The position numbers and the translations under genes are program-made. This document shows positions 39,001 to 53,275 of a stretch of 64,000 nucleotides of DNA, piece after piece. Each line of letters starts with the position of its first letter. The stretch's first letter is position 1. Origin of the DNA: Lepidurus packardi (Eukaryota; Arthropoda; Branchiopoda; Notostraca; Triopsidae); the NCBI GenBank assembly GCA_023053545.1, contig JAKZAN010000004.1:7502001-7566000 (forward strand), read 5' to 3'. Below the pieces are notes generated by a model. It saw only the letters and a list, made by a program, of their open reading frames with translations. It made no database searches and was not told the DNA's origin.

Positions 39001-39828
39001 AATGACTATGCTATCCATTTCAAAGCTTCGTGCTTCCTCGTTTACATCAGGTATATCCTCAAGGTCTAGGTCTCCACATTCCTCTTTAATACCTCCCGTT
39101 TTTTGAACAACAGAATCACAGTTCGACTTATCCACGTTATAAGGCACTTCCGTAATTTCTTGGGAATTATCACCCGCTTTACTTGCGGGGTTACCAGCAG
39201 TTGGCGTGCACGTTTTCTTACACAGCGCTGCAGCGACAAATGGGTTTGCAAACTTGGCAACTCTTTCCCACTTCGGTGCACCTACGTGTGCTGGATGCAT
39301 TTTCATGTAGTGTAGATTAATATAGTCCTTACTGATTTCCGCATTACAAATTAAGCATCGTACAAGGTACCTATTGGAACGTTCCTTTTTGTCCATCTTA
39401 AGGCGCTTTGGTTCAGGCAGTGAAGACATCGTACGTAAAAAAACGTGTGTACGCAAGAACTGCTAGAACCGCAGTGCCCCCAAAGCAGAACAAAGAGCAC
39501 CGTCCTAATGCCCCGCAACTATTATGGCTAAGCAGGCTTTTCGCAGCACTGTTTTCAGGCGCAAGTGGCGGGCCATTAGGGCATTACGGTTTGTTGGGGT
39601 CGGTTTTTTTTTAAAGGTACTGTAATGGACATTAACAATAGACCTCACCAGGAGTAGCTTCTACGAGATTCACTTTATCTATTGTAGCATTGGAAAATTT
39701 TATTTTCCTTTTCCGAATTTTACCGACGGCGACCCAAATTTTACCGAATCGGTTTTTGGCCAATTATTGTGGGGGTGGTGCACCCCCCCAACCCCTCCAA
39801 CCCCCCCCCCCCCCTCGCGACGCCCCTG
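36072..39828 (-). mobile_element. hAT DNA transposon, 3757 bp, with 8-bp target-site duplication
   Basis: The left end CAGGGGCGTCGCGAGGGGG is perfectly repeated in inverse at the right end (39810-39828). The element is flanked on both sides by the identical octamer GGTACGGC (36064-36071 and 39829-39836), the target duplication length of hAT elements. Inside, on the minus strand, is a transposase of the ZMYM1-like/DUF4371 hAT group (see the separate entry). C/G homopolymer tracts lie next to both ends. The element sits between two methyltransferase paralogs. Perfect TSDs and TIRs suggest a fairly recent insertion. Confidence 0.93.
36260..39430 (-). pseudogene. hAT transposase (DUF4371/hAT-C dimerisation), broken
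   Basis: From an ATG at 39430 come a short zinc-knuckle-like stretch (RCLICNAEISKDYINLHYMKMH), an acidic region, and a TTF-type zinc-finger start (KAYCFVCKLFP). A likely intron follows (donor near 38453, acceptor near 38392). Next is a DUF4371-like RNase H core (EYYGIFADTTPDVSHEEKL, YDFTYSMSGKNNGAQA). It ends in the hAT dimerisation motif VTTASGERGFSKLKIIKTSL. Breaks seen: in-frame TGA at 38767-38769; a frame change near 37660-37700; in-frame TGA at 36836-36838; and a frame change at the eight-A run near 36511-36518. It is almost certainly inactive, so mobilisation would need another copy. The homopolymer break could be an assembly error. Confidence 0.85.
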
Positions 39829-40144
39829 GGTACGGCGGCCTTAACTTTCCCATCTATTAGGAAGTTTTCTAAATCGTCAGCCAATCAGAATCGGCCTTCA
39901 ATCAGCTCAAATCTGTTTAAATCAGAAGGACTAGTGGTAAAAAACAGCACAAAACACAACAATAATCATGCCATCTTGTTCAGTTTAAAACTGCGAAATG
40001 TTTGTGATTCGAGGAAGGAAGTTGAGCTTGTGTATTTCTAATCTAGGAGAGAATTGGTGCAATTAAGAGGGCCTTTTAGCTCTTTCCAGAAAGCGTAATT
40101 ACTTGACACCAATCGGGTTTTAATAAACCAATAAACAAAAGAAA

Positions 40145-41191
<1,047 letters not shown>

Positions 41192-41531
41192 TTTTGACAA
41201 ACTCGTAAATTTGTTGGAAATAAAGGAGAAAACTAAGAAACACGGTACACTTAAACGACACTTCGTTGACAGACGTTCAACGTCGTTCTGGAAGGGCTAG
41301 CAACGATTCGAGCTATTTAGAGAGCAGGCGATTCCAGCTATCGGTGGTACCGTTCAAGGAATTTTGGGGAACAAAACAAATAGGGTCACTTTCATAAACT
41401 ATACGATAGCAAAACGATGAGTCAACAACGGCCGGAGAACTAATTAACAGTTTTGATAACCGTTCCATATGTGATAAGTGGTAACCGTTAATTGCAATGT
41501 ACGAAAACTAGAGAATCTTAACGAAGGTAAC

Positions 41532-41764
41532 CACAGTATAAAGGTTTACACAGTAGGATAACAGGGGTATCTTCCAACGTTAAGGTTTTCCGACGACTTT
41601 CTCGGTCTCACGAGGATGTGTAGGTACGGAAATTTACATAAGGGATGGATTCCCAGGCTTGCCTTTCGTACCCTCATATAGGCATTCCTAATCTACTAGG
41701 CAAGGGGTTGAAAATACCCCTGGTGTCCTACTGTGTAAACCTTTTTATCGTGCTTTAAACTGTG
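41532..41764. mobile_element. Long-TIR MITE, copy A, hAT-like 8-bp TSD
   Basis: The element starts CACAGTATAAAGGTTTACAC and ends with the complement of CACAGTTTAAAG...AGGTTTACACAGTAGG, a TIR with one 12-bp indel. The octamer AAGGTAAC flanks both sides (41524-41531 and 41765-41772). It has no ORF, is 233 bp long and resembles copy B. An 8-bp duplication suggests mobilisation by a hAT-type transposase. Confidence 0.8.
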
Positions 41765-42318
41765 AAGGTAACTTTCAAGAGCGCAGTCAGGCGACTTTTT
41801 AAAATAACGGTAACAGTCTCACTTGTAGTGGACGTGCTTTTTACAAAAGCTGAGCCTATAATCTAGGGCAGTGCTCTCAATTTCGCCTTTGTTTCGCTTT
41901 CAGCCGGAAGCGCATCTCTGGCTCAAGCAAAAAAAAAGTACCGCTTGTTCTATTGACTGGACATTTTATGGCGCAGTGATATTTTAAATAAATCACACTA
42001 AGTAAGCAATCACTAAATAAATCCAAACTAAGTTCGTAATAGAAATTTGCATCATAAATGAAACTTTTCGGGGTACATGCTGTTTCCCGAGAAGCAATTT
42101 AAGGTAACGCAAATTTCTTGTAATTCAATGTTCTACCTCCTTACGTATTATTATATATAGCTCAAAGGATGTGAAACACTTAGTAACATAAAAACGAATG
42201 TGTTTTTTTTCATGTTTGTGGATGGTACAGTAACGAACTTATTGATCGCTACATGGACCTCGCAAATTGACCAATCACATTGTTTTTCCATTGTTCAGAC
42301 CAATCCTATCATTTCTAG

Positions 42319-42743
42319 AACAGTATAAAGGTTTACACAGCAGGATAACAGGGGTACCTTCCAATGTTAAGGTTTTCCGACGACTTCCTCGGTCTCCAGA
42401 GGGCTTTCAGGTAAAAAGGCCATAATACCAAGGGTACATTCGCAAACCTCAGAGTGCAGTCAAAAAAGGTCACGATGGTTTACAAAGCGTAATGCAGATC
42501 GGCCCTTACGGCAGTCCAAAACTCCCTAGAGTACCCGAAAGTAAGGTCACCAGTCACCTGTTTTGTGAATGTTCTCTTCTCGAACCTTTTTATAATAGAT
42601 TAGGAATGCCTACATGAGGGTACGATGGGCAAGTCTGTGAATCCATCCGTCGTGTAAATTTCCCTACCCATAGATCCTCTTGAGACTGAGAAAGTCGTCG
42701 GAAAACCTTAACATTTGGAAGATACCCCTGTTATCCTACTGTG
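42319..42743. mobile_element. Long-TIR MITE, copy B, 425 bp
   Basis: The left arm (ACAGTATAAAGGTTTACACA, then AGGATAACAGGGGTA, TTAAGGTTTTCCGACGACTT) is repeated in inverse in the right arm, giving arms of over 80 bp. The octamer ATTTCTAG flanks both ends (42311-42318 and 42744-42751). The right end lacks the outer 18 bp seen at the left and stops at the inner CACAGTAGG. Its right half is the inverse of the left part of copy A (AGATTAGGAATGCCTA). No ORF. Confidence 0.8.
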
Positions 42744-42751
42744 ATTTCTAG

Positions 42752-42902
42752 CCTACTACTACGCTTAGGTAGGGAAATTCCTTCTGAACTCCCCAGTCAA
42801 TTAAATGAGCAGGTAATTTAATTGACTGACCTGCTTCTTTAATTGACTGGGGAATTTAGAAGGTATATCGTGTTGAGGACTTCTATCTAAGCCTAGAGTA
42901 GG
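42752..42902. mobile_element. Small inverted-repeat MITE, copy 2
   Basis: It directly abuts the target duplication of copy B. The ends CCTACTACTACGCTTAGG and its inverse (ending CCTAGAGTAGG) enclose arms CCCCAGTCAATTAAA / TTTAATTGACTGGGG. It is the same family as 20153-20288 but in reverse orientation. Confidence 0.72.
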
Positions 42903-43053
42903 TTTCTGATGACAGTAGTGCTCTAAACTCCAGACGGTTTTATCTTACAAGGCGCGAAAGTTGCATCTTCTATCCGCATCATAAAGTTGGCGCTTTCTTC
43001 ACTTCCGCTAGACAACTATTTACCAACAAAGTCCATTAAAAACCTTTAAAGTA

Positions 43054-44848
<1,795 letters not shown>

Positions 44849-44970
44849 GTAGTTCGAAACCAACAATCTTAAAATTTATCAAATACCTAGTTCATATACG
44901 AGTGTAAGAGCGTCCTATTCGAGTGTATGCTGCATAACCGAATACAATTGCATTTTTAAAGAAAAATTAA

Positions 44971-45321
<351 letters not shown>

Positions 45322-47889
45322 ACATGGAAAGTATAGTCTAATCCTCGGTGCCCACGAAACAGTATTCACAGTTCGTAGCACAGGAAACAAATAAACAAGT
45401 CCTTCCAATCCTAGCCTACAACCCCGGCAGCTGGGAGCGTGCAAAGGGGGTATAAGGGCTTCCATGCCAACGTGCTGGGGATCGCAAGCTGAGCCCTTAG
45501 GAACACCTTTACCTGGTGGTGGCCGTTCTGGAGGCCATTCACCGTAGTAAATAGCTGGCACGTTTGGCGTTCAGGTACCGCAGGAGCCAGAAAACTGGGA
45601 GGAACTTTTTCTCTTGCCCGGAGCCTTAAAACCCCAAAGACCAAAACCCGCTAACATATTCACGACTCGGAACTTTTGGGACGGACCTGAACTCACGACA
45701 GTACAGTACAAAGCCTAGCATGGAGCGGAACAGGAAATTTAAAAGCTTGGGTGAGAAGTAAAACGTGACTCTGAAATTGTTTGAAATTATAAAGGTGAGG
45801 CATAGCAAGAACAACAAGAATTCAGTGCATTTAAAACCGAAAACGCTTGCTGGGATTTCGACATTCGGCCAAACCGGTTCAATTAATTTGAGCTTTTTTA
45901 AAAGTTTAATGTTCAGAGTGAGCTGAAATTCAAACGTGAGCTGAACATGGTGAAGGTTTAGTTGCCACTCCTTACACAATAGACCAAAAGATCGTGCCAG
46001 CAACCTTTAATAAAGCACCCATATGAGCGCAGTAATTAGGAAGGTGGCTCCTTTTCCAACCCCTCACTTCCGCCTACTCAGAAGCCAAAACTCGAATTGT
46101 CAGTTCCTTTTAATAGCGGGGGCAATAATTTTGTTCCAAAAGCAAGCGATCCACGGATTTTTCAAGGTGAACTAGAAGAAAGGCGTATATTTTGGCAATT
46201 TTCCTTCCGGGCTTTTCCGTAGTCTAAACGGATACGAACAACAAGGCCGGTGTTTCAGCGTTTTTTTTTTATACGAAAGTTTATCAATACGTTAGGTAAA
46301 CTATAAGCATACGTGAGCTCTCTATTAGCAAATATCCCGTGCAGTACAATTCCGGTTGATAACGTCTAAAGCCCTTTCTGGTTATCTTAACAGTTTATAC
46401 ACTCTGAATGCACACATTGGGTGCGCCTTACGAACGCACAAATAATTTTTGAGAACTTTTTAGCAGAATTTTTTGGACTTTTTATGAAATAGAATGAGGC
46501 AATAGAACAGTATTTTCCTATCTCAAAACAAAGCCGTCAAAGATAGTTCTTCTCACTGGACAAGGGACGTGATTTTACAGTTCTATTCCATATATGGACA
46601 CTTACTTACACGGCTCAAAAAACAGTGGAAGGCACAAGGCACATTTTCTTTCTCGAGATTACCTTGACGGTAATCTCGATAAAGAAAACTGGAGCGGGAT
46701 TCTATTTTTTATCTGTCTGAAATTATTTGTAACGTATTTTACGTACAGGGATTATACGCGTGGAGATAGATCATACTTGTCCTACGACAAAGAAACCAAT
46801 TCAACAGCTGGGATGTTTTTTCAAGGCCTTTTTGCTTTCCTTTAGAACATTAGGTAAGGCCTGTTTTGTCATGCATGTCATGCTCGTAAGACATTAAAAG
46901 AAAACTTTCATGACTCCAAATTGAGGTATTCATCACGGGTGAGGTCCGTAGTGGGAGAGAATTGGAATCGCAACGCCATTGCATTAAAAGTGTTCAACGA
47001 TCGGGGTTGGGGGGGGGGGAGGGAGTTTGGGAGTATTGGAGCGTAAGAACCCTACATTACACAACGCAACTTTTTGATAAAAGTTATGAACGGTTTCGTA
47101 CTTAAGCCTTGACCGAGTTACCGCACTAAGCTCGTGAGAAAACGCGCACTTACTTTAAGATTCTGTGCTTCACGATTTCGAGTGTGATGCAACGAGCAGG
47201 CAACTTACCTACTAACCTGTAAATATTTTTACGAGAAAAATTGCCACATCAAGAAGAAAATAGAACTGGAAAATCGTATAGGAACAAATGAAAGTTTTCG
47301 CAATCTTCTTTTTTGTTGGCAAGGACTTCTTTCGTTTTTTTCGTTACTTGTGAAACGAATGTGTGTGCATCTTGCAGTCACATTACAAGTATCTTATCCC
47401 AAGCCATAGCAAATACGTACCAGGTGCAGGGCAGCACGCCTGTGCGTCTATGGGATTTTCCCGGCGATATTTTCTGCGAACCTCGTTGTTTTCCAAATTT
47501 AATCAGAAATCGCAGCTTTTCTTTTCAGAAACTAAGAAGAAAAATTGAAAATTCCGCGAATTAATTATTTCCTATGTGCCAATTGTAGGGGTGTATGGAA
47601 CGGAATAATTGTGCCCGGAATCCTGGAGTAATGAAAAGGAAACTATTCTAACAGGGGAATTTTTACTTTGCGGTCGACTTTCCACTTATAAACATTAGAG
47701 CGAAGTAACGGGCTTATGGTATGTACCCTGCCAAACGGTACTTTCAGTCCTGCACCTATGTCAATGTCAAAAGCCTGGCTGTTTTACCCTAAAGGAACCT
47801 AAGCCAACCGAAGACAACAGAAACCTAACTTGAAACATTCTAGAAACCCAGGTGTTTTCCTACCAAACTAGTATTGTCATACCCATCAA
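45322..47889. other. Intergenic stretch with no convincing gene
   Basis: This lies between the glutaredoxin-like stop and the SLC6 start. It holds a minus-strand proline-rich open frame at 45330-45655 interrupted by a stop, a strong hairpin at 46644-46688 and a poly-G tract near 47007. An in-frame TAG at 47869-47871 precedes the SLC6 ATG. No RNA gene was recognised. Confidence 0.5.
46644..46688. repeat. Short perfect-stem inverted repeat
   Basis: The sequence TTTTCTTTCTCGAGATTACC pairs with GGTAATCTCGATAAAGAAAA around a 5-base loop (TTGAC), with one mismatch in 20 pairs. It is intergenic. Function unknown. Confidence 0.75.
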
Positions 47890-50800
47890 ATGGATTCCTC
47901 TCCATTTCGACGGGTCGCGAGTGTCGGGAAAGGCGTAGCCAAACCCACCGTGAAACTCCTCCGTCGCCTGTCACTCCATGACCCAGGAGCACGAAATGTT
48001 CCAAACAATGCGACATTGAACAGTGCAATTTCCAACAGTCGTCCAGGACCATGCTCAACTAGCAGTACTATTCCTAATTTGGCATGGCTGGGGAGCAAAA
48101 GTTCAGCAGAAGACATTGCGTTAGCGTTTAGCCAACCTCAAGCATCTCCAACTCCTGCCGCAGTGGAAAATCAGACAGAATCTATCAGTTCAGCTACGGA
48201 AGTTACGCCGACAACGGAAGCTAGCGTGTTGGATCCTCCGCCGTCTATCACATGGAGTCTACGTCAGTCTATGCGTCGTTTAACACCGGTGAGGTTATCG
48301 AATCGGTTGTCGACTCATGCGAATCGTTCAGAACCTCAAAGTCCGTCCGAGGACAGTCACCTTGTGTCATCAGGATTAGCTTCAGTGAGTCCGCAAACCA
48401 ACCAGATTCTAGTGACCAGCTTAATGAACACCGTCATGGCCAATAGCCCTGCTCCTGCTCCAGTAGAACAGCAGATTTCTCGGTTTGTTGTGACCCAGAC
48501 GCCTGTCTCCATAACGGGCGATTACGCCAGCATGACTTCATCGACGTCACCTTCAACCCTACCTGCTAACGAGGCGTCCCGACGTGATCGGCAACACGGA
48601 CGGGCTGGGCGCCGGCGAGAGGAACAGAACCAGAATCAAAGTCAACCGGCAGAAGGAGGAAATCATGAACGGCCTTCGGCACGGCGATCGAGGTCAGCCA
48701 ATTCCCGTTCAAGACGAACAAGCACTGCCAATAGCCGCAGGAACAGTCGACAGACTTACGGTCGGAGTACCTCTTCGCCAAGTTCGACTTCCGCGTCCGG
48801 AGCACGTCGCTCTCATCACCGCAGAAGGTACTGTACTTAACCTTTTTCATGATTCATCCCGGTCGAGATCCTACTATGCTCAAACAACACATACACAACA
48901 GTGTTGCAACAAGAAGAACTTAAACTTGAGTCATTATTTAAAATAAAATAAGCGCTCATAAAGAACTGTTCCAATAAGGGCAGATGCACCTGCATTTGAA
49001 GGATTCCTGTTCTTTCACGTGAAAGACAAGAATCCTTCAAGCCCCTTACATCCTATCCTATGTACCAGAAAACTTCAGTTTGGTCTAGATGTACTTAACA
49101 TGAACGTGACCAAAAAACCTGACTTGCATTTTCAGGACCAAAGCTTAAAACTCCGTCCTCATATAGCACGCATATTAAAAAGAGGGAAAAAACACCAACT
49201 TTCAGTTGTTTGGTGCATGACGGGATGTTTTTTTTACCTTTTAAACTCAGCGATTCAGCTACAACTGCTTTGAACTGATCATAAAAGGAGAAACCTTGAG
49301 CAAGGAAGCTGGCAGGAAACAAATAGTCTTTTACCTTGTGTGTTCTGTTTTTGGCGTCAATTAGTAGTGATGTTCTACTTAGTATAAAAAAATAATAGTA
49401 AAAAGATGGGAGTGACGCGGAAGAAGAATTCAAGGATCTCCACAGTTCACCTACGTTGTAGCACGTAGACAAGCTTCTTGCAGCATTAATGTTCGTTAGC
49501 AAGTTTAAACAGTTGCGGGTTCTGTTTACACAGAAGAAATTCCGAAAGCAGCAGTCTGGACCCGGAAGAAGAATCTCGCCGACAGAAAGTGAGCCTTTGG
49601 CAGCATAAGGCCTCGCCTTTCTTCGCTTCTTTAGCCTGTACCTTGGGCTTGTACAATATAGATCGGTTTGCCTTGCTGACGGTCGAATACGGAGGTACAA
49701 AAAGCTTTTCTCCCCAAGATTCTAGATAAGCAGTCTAACCTCTGGAATGCTTTAGGGAACTTTCTTATTGAATTCGTGATCTTGTCCTTCGTCTTCGGCA
49801 TTCCATTGTATTGCTTCCAAGGATGTTTAGGCCAGTACCTGGGCTCGGGTATTGTCCGAATGTGGCGACTCTCGCCAATTTTCAAGGTATTCTTCGACTT
49901 TCAATGTATGTTTTTCCAAAGTTAAATAACGATGCCTTTTTTAATTTTAGGGAGTCGGAATTTCATTTTTGCTGACACAAATCTTCTTCGGTTTATACAC
50001 GGTTGTAGGCGTAGGTAAACGATGCGCTAGAAAGATTATAAATGCTTTTACCGTTGCCTGTAATTGTTTTTTTTCTTGCTTTCGTCTTTTTTTATTAGCG
50101 TGGATGTTTTTCTACTTCCGAGATTCTTTTATCTCGCCTGCTGATGAAGAGTTTCGCTGGCAAAAGTGTGCCGATAGTTCTCAGCAATGTGGGGCCATTC
50201 GCAGCAAGAGCGGTGCCTTAATGGATACCCTTCCTACTTATTTTCAGTAAGAACTTCCAAAAAACGTGTCTAGGGCGTTCAATTCATTTTATTTTTTTAA
50301 AATATTGTTATATTTTTTTCCTTATTTATGATTTTATTTTTTTGTTTTGCGGTTGCAATTAAAATAGTGGACGTGTTCTACAACGCACAAGGGAAACCAT
50401 CGACAGTCCGCCCATGTATTTTGTCAATTTAAAATTTGAGACAGCCTTCAATTTAGCCGTCATATGGATGATTGTCTTTGTCAGTTTGGGCAAAGGTATA
50501 CAAATCGTGCATTTCAAGTACTGAACATTGTAACCAAGATCTAAAAAATTTCTGCACCTTGCCAGGAATCCGTTCGTACGGTAAAGTGGTGTACGCCTTC
50601 GGCATTTTCCCAATAATGGGCTACTTAATGGTATGCGTAAAAATCTTGGGGCTAAACTCCTATCCTGCTACTGTAGGCGATGGTGGTTTATTGAGTAATA
50701 CCGCCTGGGGGGATTTCTTTACCAACTCCACAGTACGTTATTTAATTTATTAGCTAAAATGTCTTTATGAATTAATGCATAAATAAATCAAATAAATAAT

Positions 50801-53091
50801 TCTTATAATAAATGCATTTGCTTGTTGTTGTTTTTTATCGTAGGCGTGGGTTGTAGCTGCCAGAGAAGTATTCTTCACTTGGGCACTACTCGGGCCAGTC
50901 ATTATGCAAATTACAGCCAACAATCGTCAGACACACAGTCTTCGTAGAGACACAACCGCCGTCGTCTTGACGACATTTTTGGTTCTGCTTTTATCCGGGT
51001 TTTTAGCATCCGCTTGCATCCAAATACTCGCTGCTAAAGGTTTTTACTACTATGATCACACCGCTTTTTACAACTATGATCATACCGCTAGCTCATACGG
51101 TAACACAACATTTGCTATCAAAATAAGCTTTAAATTGTAACGAAATTTTCATTTTGTTTTATAGAAAAGCCAGAATTTTACAAGTTTCTGGCGAAGGAAG
51201 GAAATGGGTTGACTTACTGCCGTCAGCAGCAATATCACATGTCGTATATTATGGGAGTGGAAATCAAGCGTAGTGAACCAAACAATACCGCATATTTCGT
51301 TTCCGGTTACACACCTTTGCGATTCGCCACCGAGATCTTTCCGGCTTTAATTTCCGCGTTGGGCCCCAATGAACTGTCGCCGTTTTGGACAATACTTTTT
51401 TACTTTTCATTGATTAGTTTCGGAATCGGTCAGCAAATTGCGCTGTGGTACGGTGTCATTAATGGGATCATTTCCTTCCGAGCATGTTGCCTCAAAGCGT
51501 GGCAGACGAGTATAACGTTCTTTGCGTGCGCAGCAGGATTTTTACTAAGTTTACCCTTTGCTACTGAGGTAAAGAAAAATTTAAACAAAATTCCTTATCA
51601 ACTTTACCATTTTAAAGAAATCATTAATCTATTGTATCGTCCGTGTGTTTCACAGATGGGCATTACTATCTTGTACCTGGTGGATTACGCTTTCGGAACT
51701 GGATGGTGGCTCATGATTCTCTACGTGTTGCAGATCTCAGCTGTTCTTATAGTCCGTGGACGACCATACAATGCGGAAAACATCGTTTCGGTCTTGGTCA
51801 AAGGTTCGGGTTGTCTAAGCAATTGGTGTAATCCGTTGCTAACCTTTTGCTGGAGCATTGTTCTTCCCATTTCATTAGTGGTACACGATTGCTGAAGTTT
51901 TAAAAAAATTTCTTTTCAACAAATGCGGGCTAATTCAACACTCCTATTTGAACCTCGCAGGTCCTCGCAGTCGCTTCCTTCCAAACAGGCTACTTTAGCC
52001 GAGTGTTTATCTGGGCGGATGAGTCTGGCTACACAATCTGGACGGTTTGGGCTCGCAAAATGGCGTGTGCGATACAAGTGCTTCCATTACTTCTAATCCC
52101 GGTCGTAGGCTTAGTACAGTGCTTCCGGTATCTTTGTTATGGCCACTCGGACTTATTTGAGGTAATTTGAATGAAAATATTTTTATTTCATTTCTTATTA
52201 TAGAAAGGATAGTTCTTATTGAGTGATTTCGAATGATTTTTGCCTTGTTAGAAGATCAAAGCGCTGTACAGACCCAGCTTAGATAGCGAAGAGAGCGATT
52301 TCGAAAGCGAAGAAACTACAACTCGGAGAACTAGACCTAGAGCGGAACGTTCTCGTTCGCCGTCTCCGCCGCCAGTACCAGAACCTGATCCACCACCTAA
52401 ATATACTCCTCCGCCTACGTATAATACTGCCACAGGTGCGAGAATCGCCAAGTTGTTCAGGGAAAGCATTCGACGCAGTTTCCGACAAATCAGGGACATC
52501 ACCAACCATACCGTGACGAGCTTAGCCGAGCTGGAACTCGGGAGTCGTCTACACAGCCATGCGGATGAATATTCGGATATGAACGCCTTGACCATCCGTT
52601 CTATTTCGCATTTACCTGACTACACGTCCGTGGAGATGGAAAACACACGGAGTACGACGAACATCAACGAAATTAATGAGGAACGCTCAGCTGAACGGAG
52701 CGGATTCCACGGCAACGCAGCAGCAGGAAATGACTCGCAGAGTGTGGAGGATTGTGCGCAAAGGCTTTCGACTGAAAGGACAGAAAACACAACGAGTAGT
52801 ACAAGTAGTGGTGATAGTGTGAATTCAACCGCGCCTTTAACAGCAGCCGAGGTTACGCGATTGCTGAGGTCCAGTATGCGACAAAGCGGCAAGCACGTCC
52901 CACCACGTGGACCGGTGACAATTGTGTTGCCGCAGCGGGATTTGGGAGATGAGGAAGCGAATCATGTGAACAAGGAATTTGATGCCGAAGCGCGAGCTGT
53001 CAAGTGTGACTCTGGGAATCACCTCGAAGAAGATAACCATGTGTCATTGACACTGCCGTCCTTGGTTTCTAATGCAGAGAGCTTCGCCTAA
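47890..53091 (+). CDS. bdg: SLC6-family transporter, bedraggled-like, with long disordered tails
   Basis: Twelve exons: 47890-48827, 49534-49694, 49756-49886, 49951-50014, 50099-50246, 50368-50495, 50566-50732, 50844-51099, 51165-51568, 51656-51880, 51961-52161, 52252-53091. They give 1220 aa with closing phases; an in-frame TAG lies upstream of the ATG. Residues 1-340 are disordered (Ser/Arg-rich, ending RRSHHRRR). About twelve hydrophobic helices follow. The TM1 region reads LGLYNIDRFALLTVEYGGNF instead of the usual GNxWRFP..NGGGAF. FQGCLGQYLGSG and a two-Cys loop (CADSSQQC) fit SLC6 TM2 and EL2. The cytosolic C-tail (942-1220) contains PPPKYTPPPTYNTATGARIA. I assign it to the arthropod bedraggled group from the tails and TM1; its substrate is unknown and Na+-coupling is doubtful. 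It is convergent with the next gene. Confidence 0.88.
48996..49040. repeat. 45-bp near-perfect palindrome in SLC6 intron 1
   Basis: TTGAAGGATTC and its inverse GAATCCTTCAA enclose TCTTTCACGTGAAAGA, itself a 16-bp palindrome centred on CACGTG. The only departures are one mismatch and one bulged T. It could be a paired regulatory site (E-box core) or a MITE remnant. Confidence 0.75.
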
Positions 53092-53275
53092 CTATACACA
53101 TATATATGCATGTGTGTAAGTGATTACGCTTGGGGTCATCGATACTGACACATCTTGTACACTGTATTTTTCGTGCACATAATATGAATTCAGTAAAATT
53201 CAAACAATCTGAAACACACCACACTATGGATATATTTTACTACGATTTAATTGCTTGATTCCTTCCAAGGCTTAA

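Noticed and set aside
41536-41560. Sequence TAGGATAACAGGGGTAT resembling the I-SceI homing site or an LSU rRNA motif
   Set aside because: It differs by an inserted/deleted base and lies in the arm of a MITE present in two copies. No intron or endonuclease is present.
46594-46845. 83-codon plus-strand open frame
   Set aside because: It contains the 20-bp hairpin, has no recognisable domain and lacks splice or promoter context.
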